From Daucus carota subsp. sativus (Eukaryota > Streptophyta > Magnoliopsida > Apiales > Apiaceae): a stretch of 64,000 nucleotides of DNA. The notes beneath the pieces were generated by a model. That model was not told the DNA's origin. It saw nothing but the letters and a program-made list of their open reading frames with translations, and searched no databases. The number at the start of each line of letters is the position of its first letter. Within the stretch, counting starts at the first letter, position 1. Below are positions 46,430 through 58,944 of the stretch, piece after piece. A program made the position numbers and the translations under genes. Where the stretch lies: contig NC_030388.2 in assembly GCF_001625215.2 (NCBI RefSeq), positions 23,176,558 to 23,240,557 on the forward strand. The letters are read 5' to 3'.

Positions 46430-46990
46430 TTAGCATAATATCTCGAAAGATAGTGAAATTATGTACTCTTGCAAATTGCAAACCATTTTTGGATTAGAGT
46501 AAAATGAGGCACCATTGAGAATCCAGGTAGAATCCTTCCCCGATAACAATATGCGAGCTAGCTCTATCACCTGCTCCTTCCAATTGCATCCGTCAGCTTC
46601 ACAAGCTCTAACAGGAGTGTAGTAACACAAACATTTTAATTATGTGATTTAATTGAGCAATTTTTAACAAGAGAAGGCTTCATTGTATCTGAAATGGCAC
46701 GCAGGTCTCTGACACTTGGAAGTAGCAAGCTATCAAAGGTACAAGCAATACCAAACCTTGTTATGTGAAAATAAATAGTATACGATTTGTCTGAATAGGC
46801 TGGAAAAAATTGCATTAACCTATACATTTCAATTTGCTTTCCTTGGAAGTTATTGCTTATCGCCTAATAAATGAGGAAGATATGTATGCACCGTTCTAAC
46901 TTGAGCAGCCAGCCAGATCCTCAGAAGATCAGCACTGACTCGGTTTTTCCTGCCAAACCATCACCGACATGTTATGAACTTATAATTTTG
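46430..46990 (-). pseudogene. Possible exon remains of an unknown gene
   Basis: On the minus strand, three coding-like stretches have plausible splice borders: NRVSADLLRIWLAAQVRT (about 46935-46890, after GGCAG), LLPSVRDLRAISDTMKPSLV (about 46730-46670) and ACEADGCNWKEQ (about 46610-46570, after TGTTAG and before GTGATA). Together they suggest small exons of one gene, but the chain is incomplete and I recognise no family. It could also be coincidence in unique sequence. Confidence 0.25.
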
Positions 46991-48940
46991 TTACTAATTC
47001 AAGTATCTGAAACCGCCTGTAGTAACTGACTAACTGTCCGTGAGAATTTTTAACAGAACTCTACCAATATTATTGTAGAGTTGGAAAGCACAAAACTGAT
47101 GGAAATCAAGGAACAAACAGATCATAAACATATCTGTAGATATTCAGGTGATTTTAGGTTGCTAAAGGCAAGGATCAGGCCCGTCTGGATCTGGCTATGA
47201 GCCCATTACTAGTTTGAAACTTCTAAATATATCAGCATTTTGTTTATTTTTTGGTTACAGGTCATCTAAGCACACAGGGATTGAAATACCTGGCAAGTCG
47301 ACAAGGTATAAATTAAGGGACGAGGATCAAAATGGTACGTTATTAGGATAATTCTCTTGAATTTCATTTTGAGCATGTGACAAGAGTGGCAAGATAGACA
47401 ATATTCTAAATCCTGAAATTTCCAGGCAATTCTAACTGTTTGAAAGTATTTAAGATCTTCTTCCTATCTTCAAAGTAGAAACTAGATTTGATTCTGATTT
47501 TTCTAATTTTTTATGTTCTAAATCCACTTGCCATACTTATATCTTGATGCTTAATTCCGTTTCAAGAATTTCTAAGCATCTTCTTAGTCTATAAAAATAA
47601 AATTCATACATCCAATTCTATCCCTGGCAAAATGGGGATTCAAATTTTAATTTTATTTCAGTAGTGGCCTTTGGTTAAGATTATATTCTTTTACCTTTGC
47701 TGTGGCGTGTGGGGCTTAAGCTTTGCCTTTCTTGTAACTAAAGACCTGCAGACTCAAAACTTCCAAATTCAAATGTGCAATTGCTTTCATACCCTTTATT
47801 AAAAATTAAAAAAAAAAAAAACTACTGGGATATAATTTTCAATCCAGCAAAAACCTTATCTTTATAAAGTTAAAATATGCTTTCCAGACATAAGGAAAGA
47901 ACCTTGTCCTCGTACATGTATCTCATTTTCTCAGATATATATAAAGTCAGAGAAGGGGTGGCAGCGGCTGAATTCCCTTGTCGTATTAAAACTAAATAAC
48001 CTTCGATAGCTCAAAAATTAATACTTTCTCCGTCCTATTTTACATGTTCCTTTTGATTTTCAAAAGAGACATGTAATTTGAGACGGAGGGAGTAGTTCTT
48101 GTTCTCGTCAAGGACGAAGAAGTGAGCTCTTTTTTAGCATGCATCTCAGTTTTTGAGCCCTATCTATTATGCAGTTTCATGGTAACCTAGGGGGTTTGTT
48201 TTACAAAATAGCCTATGTACTCTCTTAAAATTGAAGTAGAAGTGTGACTTGCGACTCGCGTACATATTATCATCTATGAGTGTGATAAGAATTGAGCTCG
48301 CGCCATAGGGCCAGAACCCTAAACATATTCTTTTCTACAAGTTGATCGTTCGGACATGTCAATTCATAGACTAAACTCTGAATCTCAGTTTGCTTAATCT
48401 GTCTACTGTTTACCAGTTACTTAATGAGTCGGCAAGAAGGCAACAAGTGATTATTCAAGTTAGAATCTATACCATATTCTCCAAGTTGTTGAAAAAAAGT
48501 AGGGGGAAATACGCAATAGGAAATCCTGTATCAAAAGCAATGTGATCAACATTGGCCTATTGCGCTATCATTTATCAAAACTCACATAAAGAACTGAATG
48601 TAATGTTTCTGTCAATATCATTTCATGGTCTGTTAGAAAATGTATAGTAGAACAAAGGAATAAGTAAAATAGTTGATCTTATTCGAATAGATTCTAACAA
48701 ATATTGACTTATCCAAAACTTCCTCGTGGGGATTATAGCTCCATGGTTCTGCTCTTTCGTCAAGCAATAGAGCCTATAGTCAAACAAACACTAGTGGCAT
48801 TACTTGCCAAGTCAAAACTCATCTGCTGATACATCTTCTTGGAATGTCCATATATCCATGGAATCAGGATAGTTCGTTATCCTTGGTAGAAATAAGTCGC
48901 GAGGATATTGTATTTTACATGTGCGTGTGTGTCCAACATA
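46991..48940. other. Intergenic sequence
   Basis: Apart from the short Stowaway-like hairpin at 48024-48092 I see no definite feature. One stretch at 47262-47335 (SSKHTGIEIPGKST in one frame, between TTACAG and GTACG) could be an isolated exon, but nothing around it supports this. Confidence 0.35.
48024..48092. mobile_element. Very short Stowaway-like hairpin (69 bp)
   Basis: CTTTCTCCGTCCTATTTTAC and its mirrored end GAGACGGAGGGAG with TA on both sides (48022-48023, 48093-48094). The arms pair almost to the centre (ACATGT...ACATGT, CTTTTGATTTTCAAAAG), so little but the terminal repeats remains. Confidence 0.7.
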
Positions 48941-49118
48941 GACACGTGCCAGGACGAGGTTGGCCATGGTGATATGCCAAGTTGGCTCTCGCAGAATTTT
49001 GGAGGCATGTAGTATGATCTTTATAAATACCAGTTACTCCATCCGTTTTATTCACATCCTCTGCTCACTTCTTCTAGCTATCTTTTGAGTTTTCTCCTTC
49101 AACTACAAGCTATTACAT
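48941..49118 (+). promoter_or_regulatory. Likely core promoter of the SLYY-protein gene
   Basis: A G-box CACGTG (48943-48948, in GACACGTGCC) resembles an abscisic-acid or light response element. A TATAAATA box lies at 49022-49029, about 90 bp before the ATG, so transcription may start near 49055. Function is inferred from position only. Confidence 0.5.
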
Positions 49119-50088
49119 ATGGAGTTCACCAAGAAAGTAATTACTGGTTCATCTTCGTCTTCATTTGTTGATCTTTTTGGTCCCAAGGACTCTTCAACGC
49201 CTTCATCTTCCGCGGGACACTTTAGCTCTGTCTTTGGTCCAGCTTCCACGGTATTGTTTCCCTGCTGTCTGTTTTTCCTTTTTTGAAATTTTAACATGTT
49301 GGTTTCTAATTTCTGATATCTAATTTTAGGGGCTAGTTAGGGATTTTTCTCCCTCTGGATACTCACTACCATCACAAAATCAGAGTTCTGCTGGTGCAAG
49401 TGAATATGGCACCATACATTATGAAAATCGAGGTATGCACATATTACTCTTGCTGCAGTCTTACCAAGTAGAAACATTGTTGAAATCACAGGTCACATTT
49501 TTAACCATTTTTCGTGTTAACTGTAGATCACAAGGCTCCAATAAACTATGGTAAAGGTGGAAGCATGCACAGCAAGGACAGGGGTACTAGCTATCAGAAT
49601 GAAGTAGCAGAGCCTTGTAATTTAAGCTCATCAATCCACTATGGTGGTCAAGAGGTTTATTCTCCGAGTGTCCAGTCCAAAAATTCTCATAGTGCTGTAA
49701 GTAGCTCCTGTCAAGTTTATTCCCTGACAAATCTAATCTGTATGGTTATAAGCATTAAACAATTATTTTTGTTTATTTCAGTTCAAGAAAGATGGACGAG
49801 ATGATGATTCTAATGGAAGCAATCCGAACAGTGCTTCACGAGGCAACTGGTGGCAGGGTATGTTAATGTTGTGAGAATCATCGTTAACTGTTAAGATAAT
49901 AAAGAGGACCTGGACAGGACTGCTCAGCTGTTTTTGAGGTTTGCAGTATTGCATGCCAGAACAAACGGCTCAGCTTGGAACCCTGTATTAAACACAGACA
50001 GAGTAATTCTACTAGATAAAGTCTGTTTCTGCAATAATTTTACCTTAACTATGTTCTCCATTTTTTTTCAGGATCCCTGTATTACTAG
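49119..50088 (+). CDS. Small plant-specific protein ending in SRGNWWQGSLYY
   Basis: Five exons, 49119-49250, 49330-49432, 49527-49696, 49782-49857 and 50072-50088, with GT-AG borders in compatible phases, encode 165 residues. The protein is hydrophilic and probably disordered: a Ser-rich start (GSSSSSFVDLFGPKDSS) with FSSVFGPAS, a middle with EPCNLSSSIHYGGQEVYSPS and an acidic KKDGRDDDSNG stretch before the Trp-Trp end. Short conserved blocks around YGGQ.VYS and GNWWQGSLYY are, as far as I recall, shared by an uncharacterised family found across land plants; no function is known to me. There is no signal peptide, membrane helix or enzyme motif. The last exon codes for only five residues, which makes it easy to miss; splice signals and the conserved end support it. 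Confidence 0.82.
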
Positions 50089-52749
50089 AGCCTTGTTGCG
50101 GTGTATTTAAATCATCATCCATAAATCAAGGCAAGCTGTGATACTATATTACGTAGTGTGCAACATATGGACAGCTCCGATATCTAGCAATCAGAGAGCC
50201 TTTTGTAGTTTTCTTCCATTACCCTCTTTTTCCTGTATTTTCCCTTCTGAGAGCCTTATCAATTGATCTCAAGAAGTCTTGTATATCATATGATTTCTTT
50301 ATATGAGAGTTAAGTATTTTCTCAATGATAAGTTTGATCAATCCAAATAAATACACAAGTTTACAGTAGGCTCCATAGTATCTTTCAATCATCTGAACCA
50401 TTTCCTGCCTCGGGTACAATCAAATCCAACAATCCCTTATCCCGGCTACTGCAGCACAACTAGTCGACCATAGTACTAGATAACAAGTCGGCATGCAAGA
50501 TTCCTGCTCAGTATCTTTACTGGGAATCTAGTTGCAATTACCATAATACTGGGAATCTAGTTGCAATTATCACAGGTCAAAAAAAAAAAGAGTGTTAAAC
50601 TAGATAACAAGTCGGCATGCAGGATTCCTCCTCAGTATCTTTACTTGAGCATCTAATATCAAACTAGTGGCTTCAACTCTATGCAATAATCTGATTCTCC
50701 TAGAGATTTAAAGAGTTAAGTTCTTGAATTGAACTTTATGTGCTGATATCCTGGCATAGCCGAAGAAACAGTGATTCTAAAAGCATTGAAGCTTCTCTAA
50801 AGAGTATCAGTTATAACATCCCTTGTAACCTTGTTTAAGCCTGTTATGATCATTGGCACATTCATTATAAAGATCATTCTGAAATCTATTCTCTGATCTC
50901 AACAGGAAATCAGTCCTGATTTGAAACTCATAAAACTTGATTCAGCTCGGTGCAATAACATATCAAGGTTAAATTCGAACTCAAATTTGACTCTGGTGGA
51001 AAAACGCTTGATATGCTAATGAACGTTGATTTATTTTTCAGAAATATTTTTAATCGTCGACATAGGATAAACCATTTAACCACTTGCGCTATCCAATCAT
51101 GCTCGGTTCAACTGGTTTTAATCCGATAAGATAACGAACTTAAGATTGAACGGAATCTTTTATCCGAAAAATTTACGAAATACGGCTTGGATTGAATAAC
51201 GAAAAATGTTCGTAGTCTAGTGAGCAGAGTGTCGCAAGCACCGAAACAACACAGCATAGTGCGTTATTCTGGTCCCAAGAATAGTGCAGCATTTCTGTTT
51301 GCACAGACAACCAAAGCACTAACCCCTTATAAAAAGGGCGCGGTAATGTATAATGGGGTTTTTGTTCCATATATGGGGCAGATGAGCCATATGTTTTATG
51401 GGCTATTTTTGGCTTATGAGCTCAACTTTTTATAAAGCTACTCAACATTAGTAATTATTTATCTTTTATGTGTGTTGCATGTTATTTCCACGGGAGTACG
51501 AGATATGACATGGAATCTGCAAACAGCAACGCATCTTTCTATTTAAAATTACGATATGCAGTTTGAAGAGAAGATGTAACTAGTAGAAGTGACTAAATTA
51601 TTTGAAATCATCCAAGACATCTTCATATTTCAGCTGTTATATACTCAGATCCAGATAGAGTTTTTTGAAGTTGTGAACCATTCTTCTAAATTGTAATCGT
51701 CAGTACTGGATTTATTTTTGAATTTCGACCGACCTAAATTTTGATCCAAATATATATATATTTTATTTTTCTAACTATTTTTATATTCTTATTTTAAATT
51801 TGACTGAATTTAATATGTATTGTATATTTAAAAAGACCTAAACATTGTATCATTATAAGGTATATATAATTTGTTTTAAAATAAAATTTTCAACTAACAA
51901 AAATATTATTTTTAATTCTTGATAAAAATGATTAATATAAGTGTTGAAAATAATAAGGCACAACTAAAAAAGGTAGGAAGCAGTAAATGACTGAAAAACG
52001 TGAGTACGTGACAAGGCATCCTGCGGGCTGCGACATGATTGTGGGCGAGTAGCTTCATTCATATGACGGTTGAGAGTTGAAAACCGAGAAAGTGGAATTG
52101 GGGTGCATGGCGGGAAAATCCAAGTATTATTTTGCGGGAAAGCTGAAATCAATTTAATTATACTTGACTGTTTGTGTGATTTCTGATGGAGATAGAAGAA
52201 TGGACAGATGAGTAACATGTGAGTGTAAACAACCCAGTGGACTCCCACACGGCCCCACTCGCCTTTCCGTTTTGCTCCCTTTGTCCCTCCGCTCTTCCGC
52301 TGTCTACGGCTGAAACATTAATCATAAGATAGTTTCAATAAAATACTGTAAACATTATGTTAGTTCTGCTGTAATTTATTTCATCAACTCAGAAATTGTA
52401 TTCCATACGTCAATAAATTAGTATGGGAGGAAGTGTGACTGTGTGAGAAACCCAATTGGCCATGCTGTTGGTCTGTTAAACGGTGAAAAGATGAAGAAGA
52501 TATGTGTTAGTGTTTCACTGTGGCTTCAGCTTCTGCGTTTATAGGTTAGAAAAACTTATTTGTACAGTTTTGTGTAACAAGTGAAGTACTCATAAACGCT
52601 TATAAAGAATCTTATTAAAATCAAGAAATATAGATCTGCTTGTCATTCGCACCAGAAAAATCAGAAAAATTGAGTTTTCCGGAAAAACCTCCTAGTGGAG
52701 GAAGACATCCTAGGATAAGAGACATAAGGCTAGAGAGAGAGCCAAAACA
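50089..52749. other. Intergenic sequence downstream of the SLYY gene
   Basis: It holds a near-direct duplication of a segment containing ACTAGATAACAAGTCGGCATGCA (about 50475-50510 and 50600-50625). Short open frames at 51173-51435 and 51964-52248 show nothing recognisable. No gene or transposon ends were identified. Confidence 0.4.
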
Positions 52750-52970
52750 GAGGTGTAATACGGCTAGTAAGCCTCAAACTCGTTTAACTAGGCTCGTTTA
52801 GTTAAACGAGCCGAACTCAGGCAAAGATTTAAACGATCCGGCTCGACTCGACTTGTGAAATTAAATGAGGCGAGTTTGGATAGAGATTTAGGCTCGATTA
52901 AATGTAAAATTAAACGAGCCGGCTCGCTCGACTCGCTGAAACCGGCACTTAGTTAAACGAGCTGGCTTAT
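52750..52970. repeat. Cluster of GGCTCG / AAACGAGCC motifs
   Basis: Repeated copies of CTCGTTTAA and its complement TTAAACGAGCC, in both directions, with GGCTCGACTCGACTT and GGCTCGCTCGACTCG between them. Such motif clusters are typical of subterminal regions of plant DNA transposons, but I could not find element ends. Confidence 0.55.
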
Positions 52971-53122
52971 ATTTTTTTAAAAATCATCTTTAGAAACATG
53001 ACCAAGCAAGATAATTGTGTCTCTACTTTTCGAGATAGAAAAAAGTGGTTTCTATTCAAGTAAATACTAACTATGACATAACCAATGAAACAGGCAATAA
53101 AATTTATTATGATTAAACAAAA

Positions 53123-53161
<39 letters not shown>

Positions 53162-53774
53162 CAATGTAGAATAATGAAAAATATAAAATTAAGGGAGCAT
53201 AATAATTTAATTACTTCCTCCATATCAAATTAGATAAATTTGTTGATTTCAAATGCACACATTTAAGATGTATTAATCGTGTAGCTATATAATTTGTTTT
53301 TATTTAAGTAAAAATATTTATTTATAAGAAAGTTAAATAAGATAAATTACTAGAATTAGACAATAGGTGAATATACCGAAACTAAATATTTATAGTATTT
53401 TGAATGAGAGTGGTAAAAATAATAATAATACTAATAAATATTAATTATATAAATTTTATCAAATATGCATGATATTATTTTTTGATGGTATTAATTATAT
53501 TGTTCGATTATAATTTAAAAATAATATTATTAATTTTCAATTATTTTTGATAATTACACATGAGATATATGATCAAGGGTGCCAGTCGCTTGCCGCAGAC
53601 CGTATTATAAAACATTTTAACGGGTCCAATATTTTTTAAAACTCTGGACATGTCAAAATTTGTTATAATCCTAACCATCGGTATTTATTCAACGGCCAAA
53701 ATCACTCTATAACACGTTTTTCGCTTGCCAAAAATCACGACCCTATTGTCTAAAATTTATAACAAGTTCTAATT
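52971..53774. other. AT-rich spacer with (AT)n microsatellite
   Basis: An (AT)n tract of about 27 bp lies at 53132-53158 and the rest is AT-rich. The alternating Tyr-Ile frame across it is not a gene. Confidence 0.5.
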
Positions 53775-53790
53775 ATTAATAATGGGACTT

Positions 53791-54025
53791 TTTTTTTTTT
53801 TGGAAGGCGAAAGATAGCATTAATAAAGCAAAGAATACAACGAGCCCAGTAACCAAAAGTACTTGAAAAGCCTACCAACTTAGATCTAGAACCTAGCCAA
53901 CATACTTAATAATATAAATACTTAGACAGCCAATCACCAATAACTAGACCCTTCCCTAGCCACTATCTGTCAACAAAAGAAAGCACAAAGCCACAAAATA
54001 TTCCATATCACTATATCCCAGACGG
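53791..54025 (-). mobile_element. 5'-truncated L1-type LINE 3' end
   Basis: ATTAATAATGGGACTT is repeated exactly at 53775-53790 and 54026-54041. The insert begins with a T run (a poly(A) tail on the minus strand). The minus-strand sequence ends ATTAATGCTATCTTTCGCCT before the tail, similar to common plant LINE 3' ends. Only about 235 bp remain. Confidence 0.85.
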
Positions 54026-54041
54026 ATTAATAATGGGACTT

Positions 54042-54564
54042 ATATACATCTAAATACTTAACTACCGTAAAAAAATAGGGGGAAGCGGATGCAGTTTTGC
54101 GGTGGTTTTTGGATAAAATCGTAATCGGAACCGCATGTCCACGGTTTTAAAAATCAATAAACTCAACCTCAACCTCATTGTCGGTTTCGATTTAAAAACT
54201 TCAAATTCAATTTTTATCGGTTCGATTTTGACTACAAACCCACATGAAAAAAAGCCTTATTAGACATAAAACGATCAAAATATAATTAAAAATTATACAC
54301 ATCCAGCGTCCACAGTTTAAACAAGATATACTAGACAATAATATAATCATAATGATAATGTAAACAGTATGTTATAATCACTGTAGTTTCTATTTAGTTT
54401 CTGTGCAATCAGGTTAAATAATATGTATTGACCCCGAAAGCATTGTGTTTGAAATCTTCAAATAAACATCAGAAAATTTGACCAGTGAATGCTTTACTGT
54501 GAGTTTGCCGGTGTGTTTCAAAATTGGCTTTATTTTTAAAATTTAAATTTTCATATAAATTGCG

Positions 54565-54600
<36 letters not shown>

Positions 54601-55090
54601 TATTATAAAGATCGGATCGGTTTCTAGCTATAACCGGAACCGACTAATCGGTTTCGGTTTTGATTCGGTTTTATGGGGTTCGGTTTCTAGCGGTTTTATG
54701 CGGTTTTGATTTTGAATTTATTCGGTTTTTTACTCACCTCCTAATAAAAATCATTCATATATCTTTTATATAATTGCGTAAAACAAATTTGGGCAGATAT
54801 GTTTGTTCACTTTGTTGAAACAAAGAAAAAGAAGATGAGAAATGAAAATAATAATAATACTAATTATTATTATTATTATAAAAGCCAGCTGTCGATTAAA
54901 CATTTTCCACATCCCCTCTGTTTGCTTTCCCACATTTCCAACGCGGGCTCCACAAAATTCACCTCAATAAATACACTACATCAATTTTGTCCACAACCAA
55001 CACACACTCATTTCTCTCCCTTTCTCATCCCCATTTTCAAATCTTCCCCCCATTTTTCATCTCCCCCAAAATATCTCCAAAAACAAAAAA
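54042..55090. other. Upstream region of the EWSY-protein gene
   Basis: Contains GGTTTCGGTTTTGATTCGGTT-like repeats (54160-54260 and 54610-54730), an (AT)n tract at about 54570-54594 and an ATAAATAC box near 54966 that could serve as a TATA element. No other gene was seen. Confidence 0.45.
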
Positions 55091-57214
55091 ATGGGAGAAA
55101 ACAACAGCAGCAACATAGACCCTCTCTTCTGGCTTCCCTCCGACTTTCTCGACGACGACAACGAAGACAATCAACTCCCCACCGAGTTCCCATATGATTT
55201 CACCGAGTCAACTCGCCACTCTGCTTCCGAGGTAACACTCACAACTCTCTCTCTCTCTCTCTCTCTCCCTCTCTCTCTCCTTTCTCTCCCTCTCTCCCTC
55301 TCTCTCCCCTTTTCTAAACACCTACGCACACACGGTGTTGTTGTCTTATTGATTTTGTGTTTGTTACACAGGAGCAGTGGGGTGGCTTGTTGGGCTCGCC
55401 GCAGTCGATTCTCAGTCCAGTTCTTAGCAGTGGTAGCCCAAACGGCCCGTCTTCTCCAACGGCGCCGGTTGGTCAGAAAACAGACCAGTCATGGAATCTG
55501 ATATGCGCGGCTGCAGGGGAAGTTAACATGTGGAAGATGCAAAATGAAACTGCAAACAAAATTACAGCTCTACCGACCCCACCTAATTATTTTGCTCCAC
55601 TCCCCTCTTCAAACAAAAATACCCCGGTAAGAATTTTCTTACGCCAATATTTATTTCTTGTTATTTATTAAAATATATACCGGTTTATAATACATATAAC
55701 TCCGTTTATTATAAAATGTACATATAAGATTTTTCAGATTTTTATTTAGGCTAATACTGTAATATTTTAATTTTTTTAAATAATTTAATATGACAAAACA
55801 ATTGTTCTCGGAGTACTGATTATTTTGTTACAGCAGGTGAAGCAAAATAACGTTTCAGTGTGGGGCCACCCTTTTGGAGTTTCATCTGAATATGGTTGTG
55901 GTTTTAGTGGGAATGCAATGTACGGAAGACTTCAGGGTCCGATTCAAATTGGCTGGCCTGCTTCAGAACTTCAGAAACAATATTTTAATGCAAATGGGTC
56001 AGTGAGTCACCCAACTTTTCTATTTTCCGGTGGCCGGAGTATTGCTGCTGGCGGTGGTGTTGGGTTGAAGAGGAAATGCGCAGGCACCGGTGTGTTTTTG
56101 CCTCGTACATGCGCTGGCCCCACTGACTCTAAAGTTAAACCTGGTAATTCTTGATTTTTTTACAGTTGCTTTTGTTTACTGTTAATACAGTACATTTTTA
56201 GTTATAGCTTTCTTTATTGTGGTTATTAATTAAAGCCTGCATCTTTGAGCTATAAGGCGAAAGAAATGAACTAGAAGTAAGAAGTAAATTAAGACTTGTA
56301 AGTGATTAAATTGTTTAGAAAATAAACAGAAATCCTGAGACATTATGTTAGCATTTGTAGCTTTTTATATTTTTTACACAAACGGGATAAGAAGAAGTTT
56401 GGGTACTCAAACAGGCGCACAGTTTTATTCAAGTTTTGATTACCCGAACAATGGTTAAAATGTTTGATTCTAGTCTTGTTTTCTTTTTAACATTATGATA
56501 ATAAAGCTTAAAATCCCGATAGAGTTTAACTGCAAATTTTTAATCCGAACATAATAACAACAATACATATTTAATCTTGATAAATTAACAAAATTCAACT
56601 ATATTAATGTTATTAATTTACTGAGGTTTTACTGTATATAGCTTTTGACCAGTTGACTGTGGGAACAGAGATATACTAGTGCTTAACAAAAATCCAGCTG
56701 TTCTGTCCTTTTCATTTTGGTCCTTGTTGTGACCAGGGGATCCTGCCTTTTTAGATCCCATCTGCAGTTTTAAACTTTATCGAATGTAGGGCTAAAAGAG
56801 AACACTGTGATTAGTTTATTGACTTGGTGTAATGTTATCATTCTTTTTGCTTAGGTTGTCCAGCTTCTTTTACTCCACCAACCAGGCCTGCTCAGGCTTT
56901 CAATGTAAACCACAGCAATAATGTGATGACTCAAGCTCAAGCTAAAGCTCAACTCTCCTTAATCACTGGAGTCACCTCAGATTATGGTAATTTTTTTACA
57001 AAACCAATTTATATAATTTGTCTTTCTACTGTCATTGTATAATGTAGGGAGGGTGTATTGTGGCTTGGATATTGTCTTTTTGGTTATTAATTTCGGATTT
57101 CTTTCGGTCTTTGTAGATGCAATGCTCATGGATAGGAATGCAGTATTAGCGCAACAATGGCGCAATGGGGCAATGAATTGTGACCAGTTTCTCCCGCGGG
57201 AGTGGTCTTATTGA
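55091..57214 (+). CDS. Plant-specific protein with GTGVFLPR and LPREWSY motifs, function unknown
   Basis: Five exons, 55091-55231, 55372-55626, 55834-56143, 56855-56986 and 57117-57214, all with GT-AG borders, give 311 residues. The N-terminus PLFWLPSDFLDDDNEDN is acidic. The middle holds EQWGGLLGSPQSILSPV, SWNLICAAAGEV and a Gly-rich region with GLKRKCAGTGVFLPR. The C-terminus has MLMDRNAVLAQQW and ends FLPREWSY. The order DDDFL / LI.AAAGEV / GTGVFLPR / LP.EW.Y is that of a conserved uncharacterised plant family, as I recall it. No enzymatic motif, membrane helix or signal peptide is present; KRK may aid nuclear entry. Intron 1 carries a long CT-rich tract (about 55245-55312). The acceptor of exon 3 reads CAGCAG, so one Gln can be included or skipped. 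Confidence 0.85.
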
Positions 57215-57667
57215 TCAACCATGATGTGCATCTTGGTGGAAGGAACAGTTTCTCATAAATGTAGTAGTATTGGAAGAAGTTAGGAATGTTTTGAATGAAA
57301 TAATACAAGTAGTTAGTTATGGTCTATGTAGCAACTATGCAGGTGTTTAAGGTTTTGGCATAAATTTTATTCTTCTCAAAGAATGAGAAGTGAAGGGTAA
57401 TAAGGGATCCTAGGCAGCTGTTGGTGTTTTTTTGTGGTCTTCAACTTTTGTGTTTTGACTAGAGAGAGCAGAGGAATAAGAGGGGTGGGGGAGGGTATAA
57501 AATCGATGGTAGTATCTTGTAGGATCTCTTGTAATGTTGTGCGGACATAATAATATACTCTTTTCGCGACTTTAAATCAAAATCAGTTCCGTTCGATTTC
57601 TATACTTGTTTTGTATTTTGATATTGAGTTTGTCTGGTGCGGGATCATCGCCAAATGCTAAGTACTA
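57215..57667. other. 3' untranslated region and flank of the EWSY gene
   Basis: Contains AATAATA-type sequence near 57548 and no other feature. Its last eight bases (57660-57667) are the left target duplication of the next MITE. Confidence 0.5.
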
Positions 57668-58020
57668 AGGTTGTGTTCACTTCATAGAATAGAATGAGGG
57701 GAGAATGGAATGAAACTATATGAACAAGTTTTATGGAGATTGGAGAAAGTATGAGACAATAATGATTAAATATGAGTGAGTTAAAATTTTTCATGAAGAG
57801 GATGATAGGAAAAGATGATGAACAAATGGAATCAACATTCCTTTCAAAACATGTGGGTTAGATTTTTAGTTAAAATAGTTAGAATGGAATGATTGAAGGA
57901 ATGAAAATTATAAACAAGAAGGAATGAAAATTATAAACAATTTCACTAATCACTCACAATTTATAATACAAATTTCATTCCATTCTCCCCTCATTCCATT
58001 CCATGAAGCGAACACAACCT
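57668..58020. mobile_element. hAT-type MITE
   Basis: Ends AGGTTGTGTTCACTTCAT and ATGAAGCGAACACAACCT, extending into GAGGGGAGAATGGAATGAAA and its complement. Flanking 8-mers AAGTACTA (57660-57667) and AAGTTCTA (58021-58028) differ at one base, as expected for hAT-superfamily insertions. Confidence 0.82.
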
Positions 58021-58379
58021 AAGTTCTATATATATTCAGCTCATTTGATTGATAAGTTTTTTGTATAATGTATTTTGTCCATCATTATTAAAAAATATGA
58101 ACTGACTAAAATTAACTGAATATATATAAAAAACGTAACCATTATCCACCAAACAAATACACATAACACATGTATAGTATAGTGCATACAGAGCAAGCTA
58201 ATCTCGTGCAAACTTCTTTTTACACCATTTCCTGTTTATTGCAGTATCAATCAAATGTTTTTTTTAAAAAAATTCTTATTTATAGCAATATGAATCAAAT
58301 GTTTTGTTATGTCTCCAAACATCAATACCTTTTATTAATAAGCGAAATCACATTTCAGTGGAACATCGGTACCAAAAGT

Positions 58380-58630
58380 ACCAAAATTTGGTCATTTTCA
58401 TATTGATTAGGATTTTATAGTCATTATTATACTATTATCAAAAGACTTCTATATTGGATAGAATTTTATTATTAAAGACCTCAATATTCATCAGGACAGT
58501 GAAAGACTTCTATATTAATTAGAATTTTATGAAAAGACTTCTATATTGATTCGGATTTGATTATTAAAAATTTGTTAAGATTATTATACTACTATAAAAA
58601 GACTTCTATGGTGTTTAGGGTTTTGTAATA
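58380..58630. repeat. Degenerate repeat of AAAAGACTTCTATATTGATTAG-like units
   Basis: About six loose copies of AAGACTTCTATATTG followed by AGAATTTTAT or TGATTATT, at irregular spacing. Confidence 0.55.
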
Positions 58631-58944
58631 TAACATTTATCCTATCCGCACAGTTAAATTCGCTAACAATTTAACTTATGATACAGTTCTATAAAATTCA
58701 TATCAAAATTTGGCTATCATCATATTATTTTTTATTTAACAATTATTACTATTATAAAAAAAACTTTAACAATTATCTCACTAATAAAAATATATTATCA
58801 AAAAAATTATTTGTTTTCATTTTTTAAAACTCAAATAATTTAATATACGGAACAACTCTATAAATATTTTAGCATGCTTCAGAGTTCAAATAAATAAGGA
58901 GTTCATATTGATATTAATATAATATCCTATCAATAGAATAATAA

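Noticed and set aside
51090-51140. Possible tRNA-like stretch (GGTTCAACTGG)
   Set aside because: No acceptor, D or anticodon stem could be paired; I found no convincing tRNA or rRNA gene in the window.
51173-51435. Facing open frames in a slightly less AT-rich patch
   Set aside because: No recognisable motif, splice context or promoter; probably chance.
55008-55193. Arg- and Cys-rich minus-strand frame
   Set aside because: Shadow of the first exon and 5' leader of the plus-strand EWSY gene.
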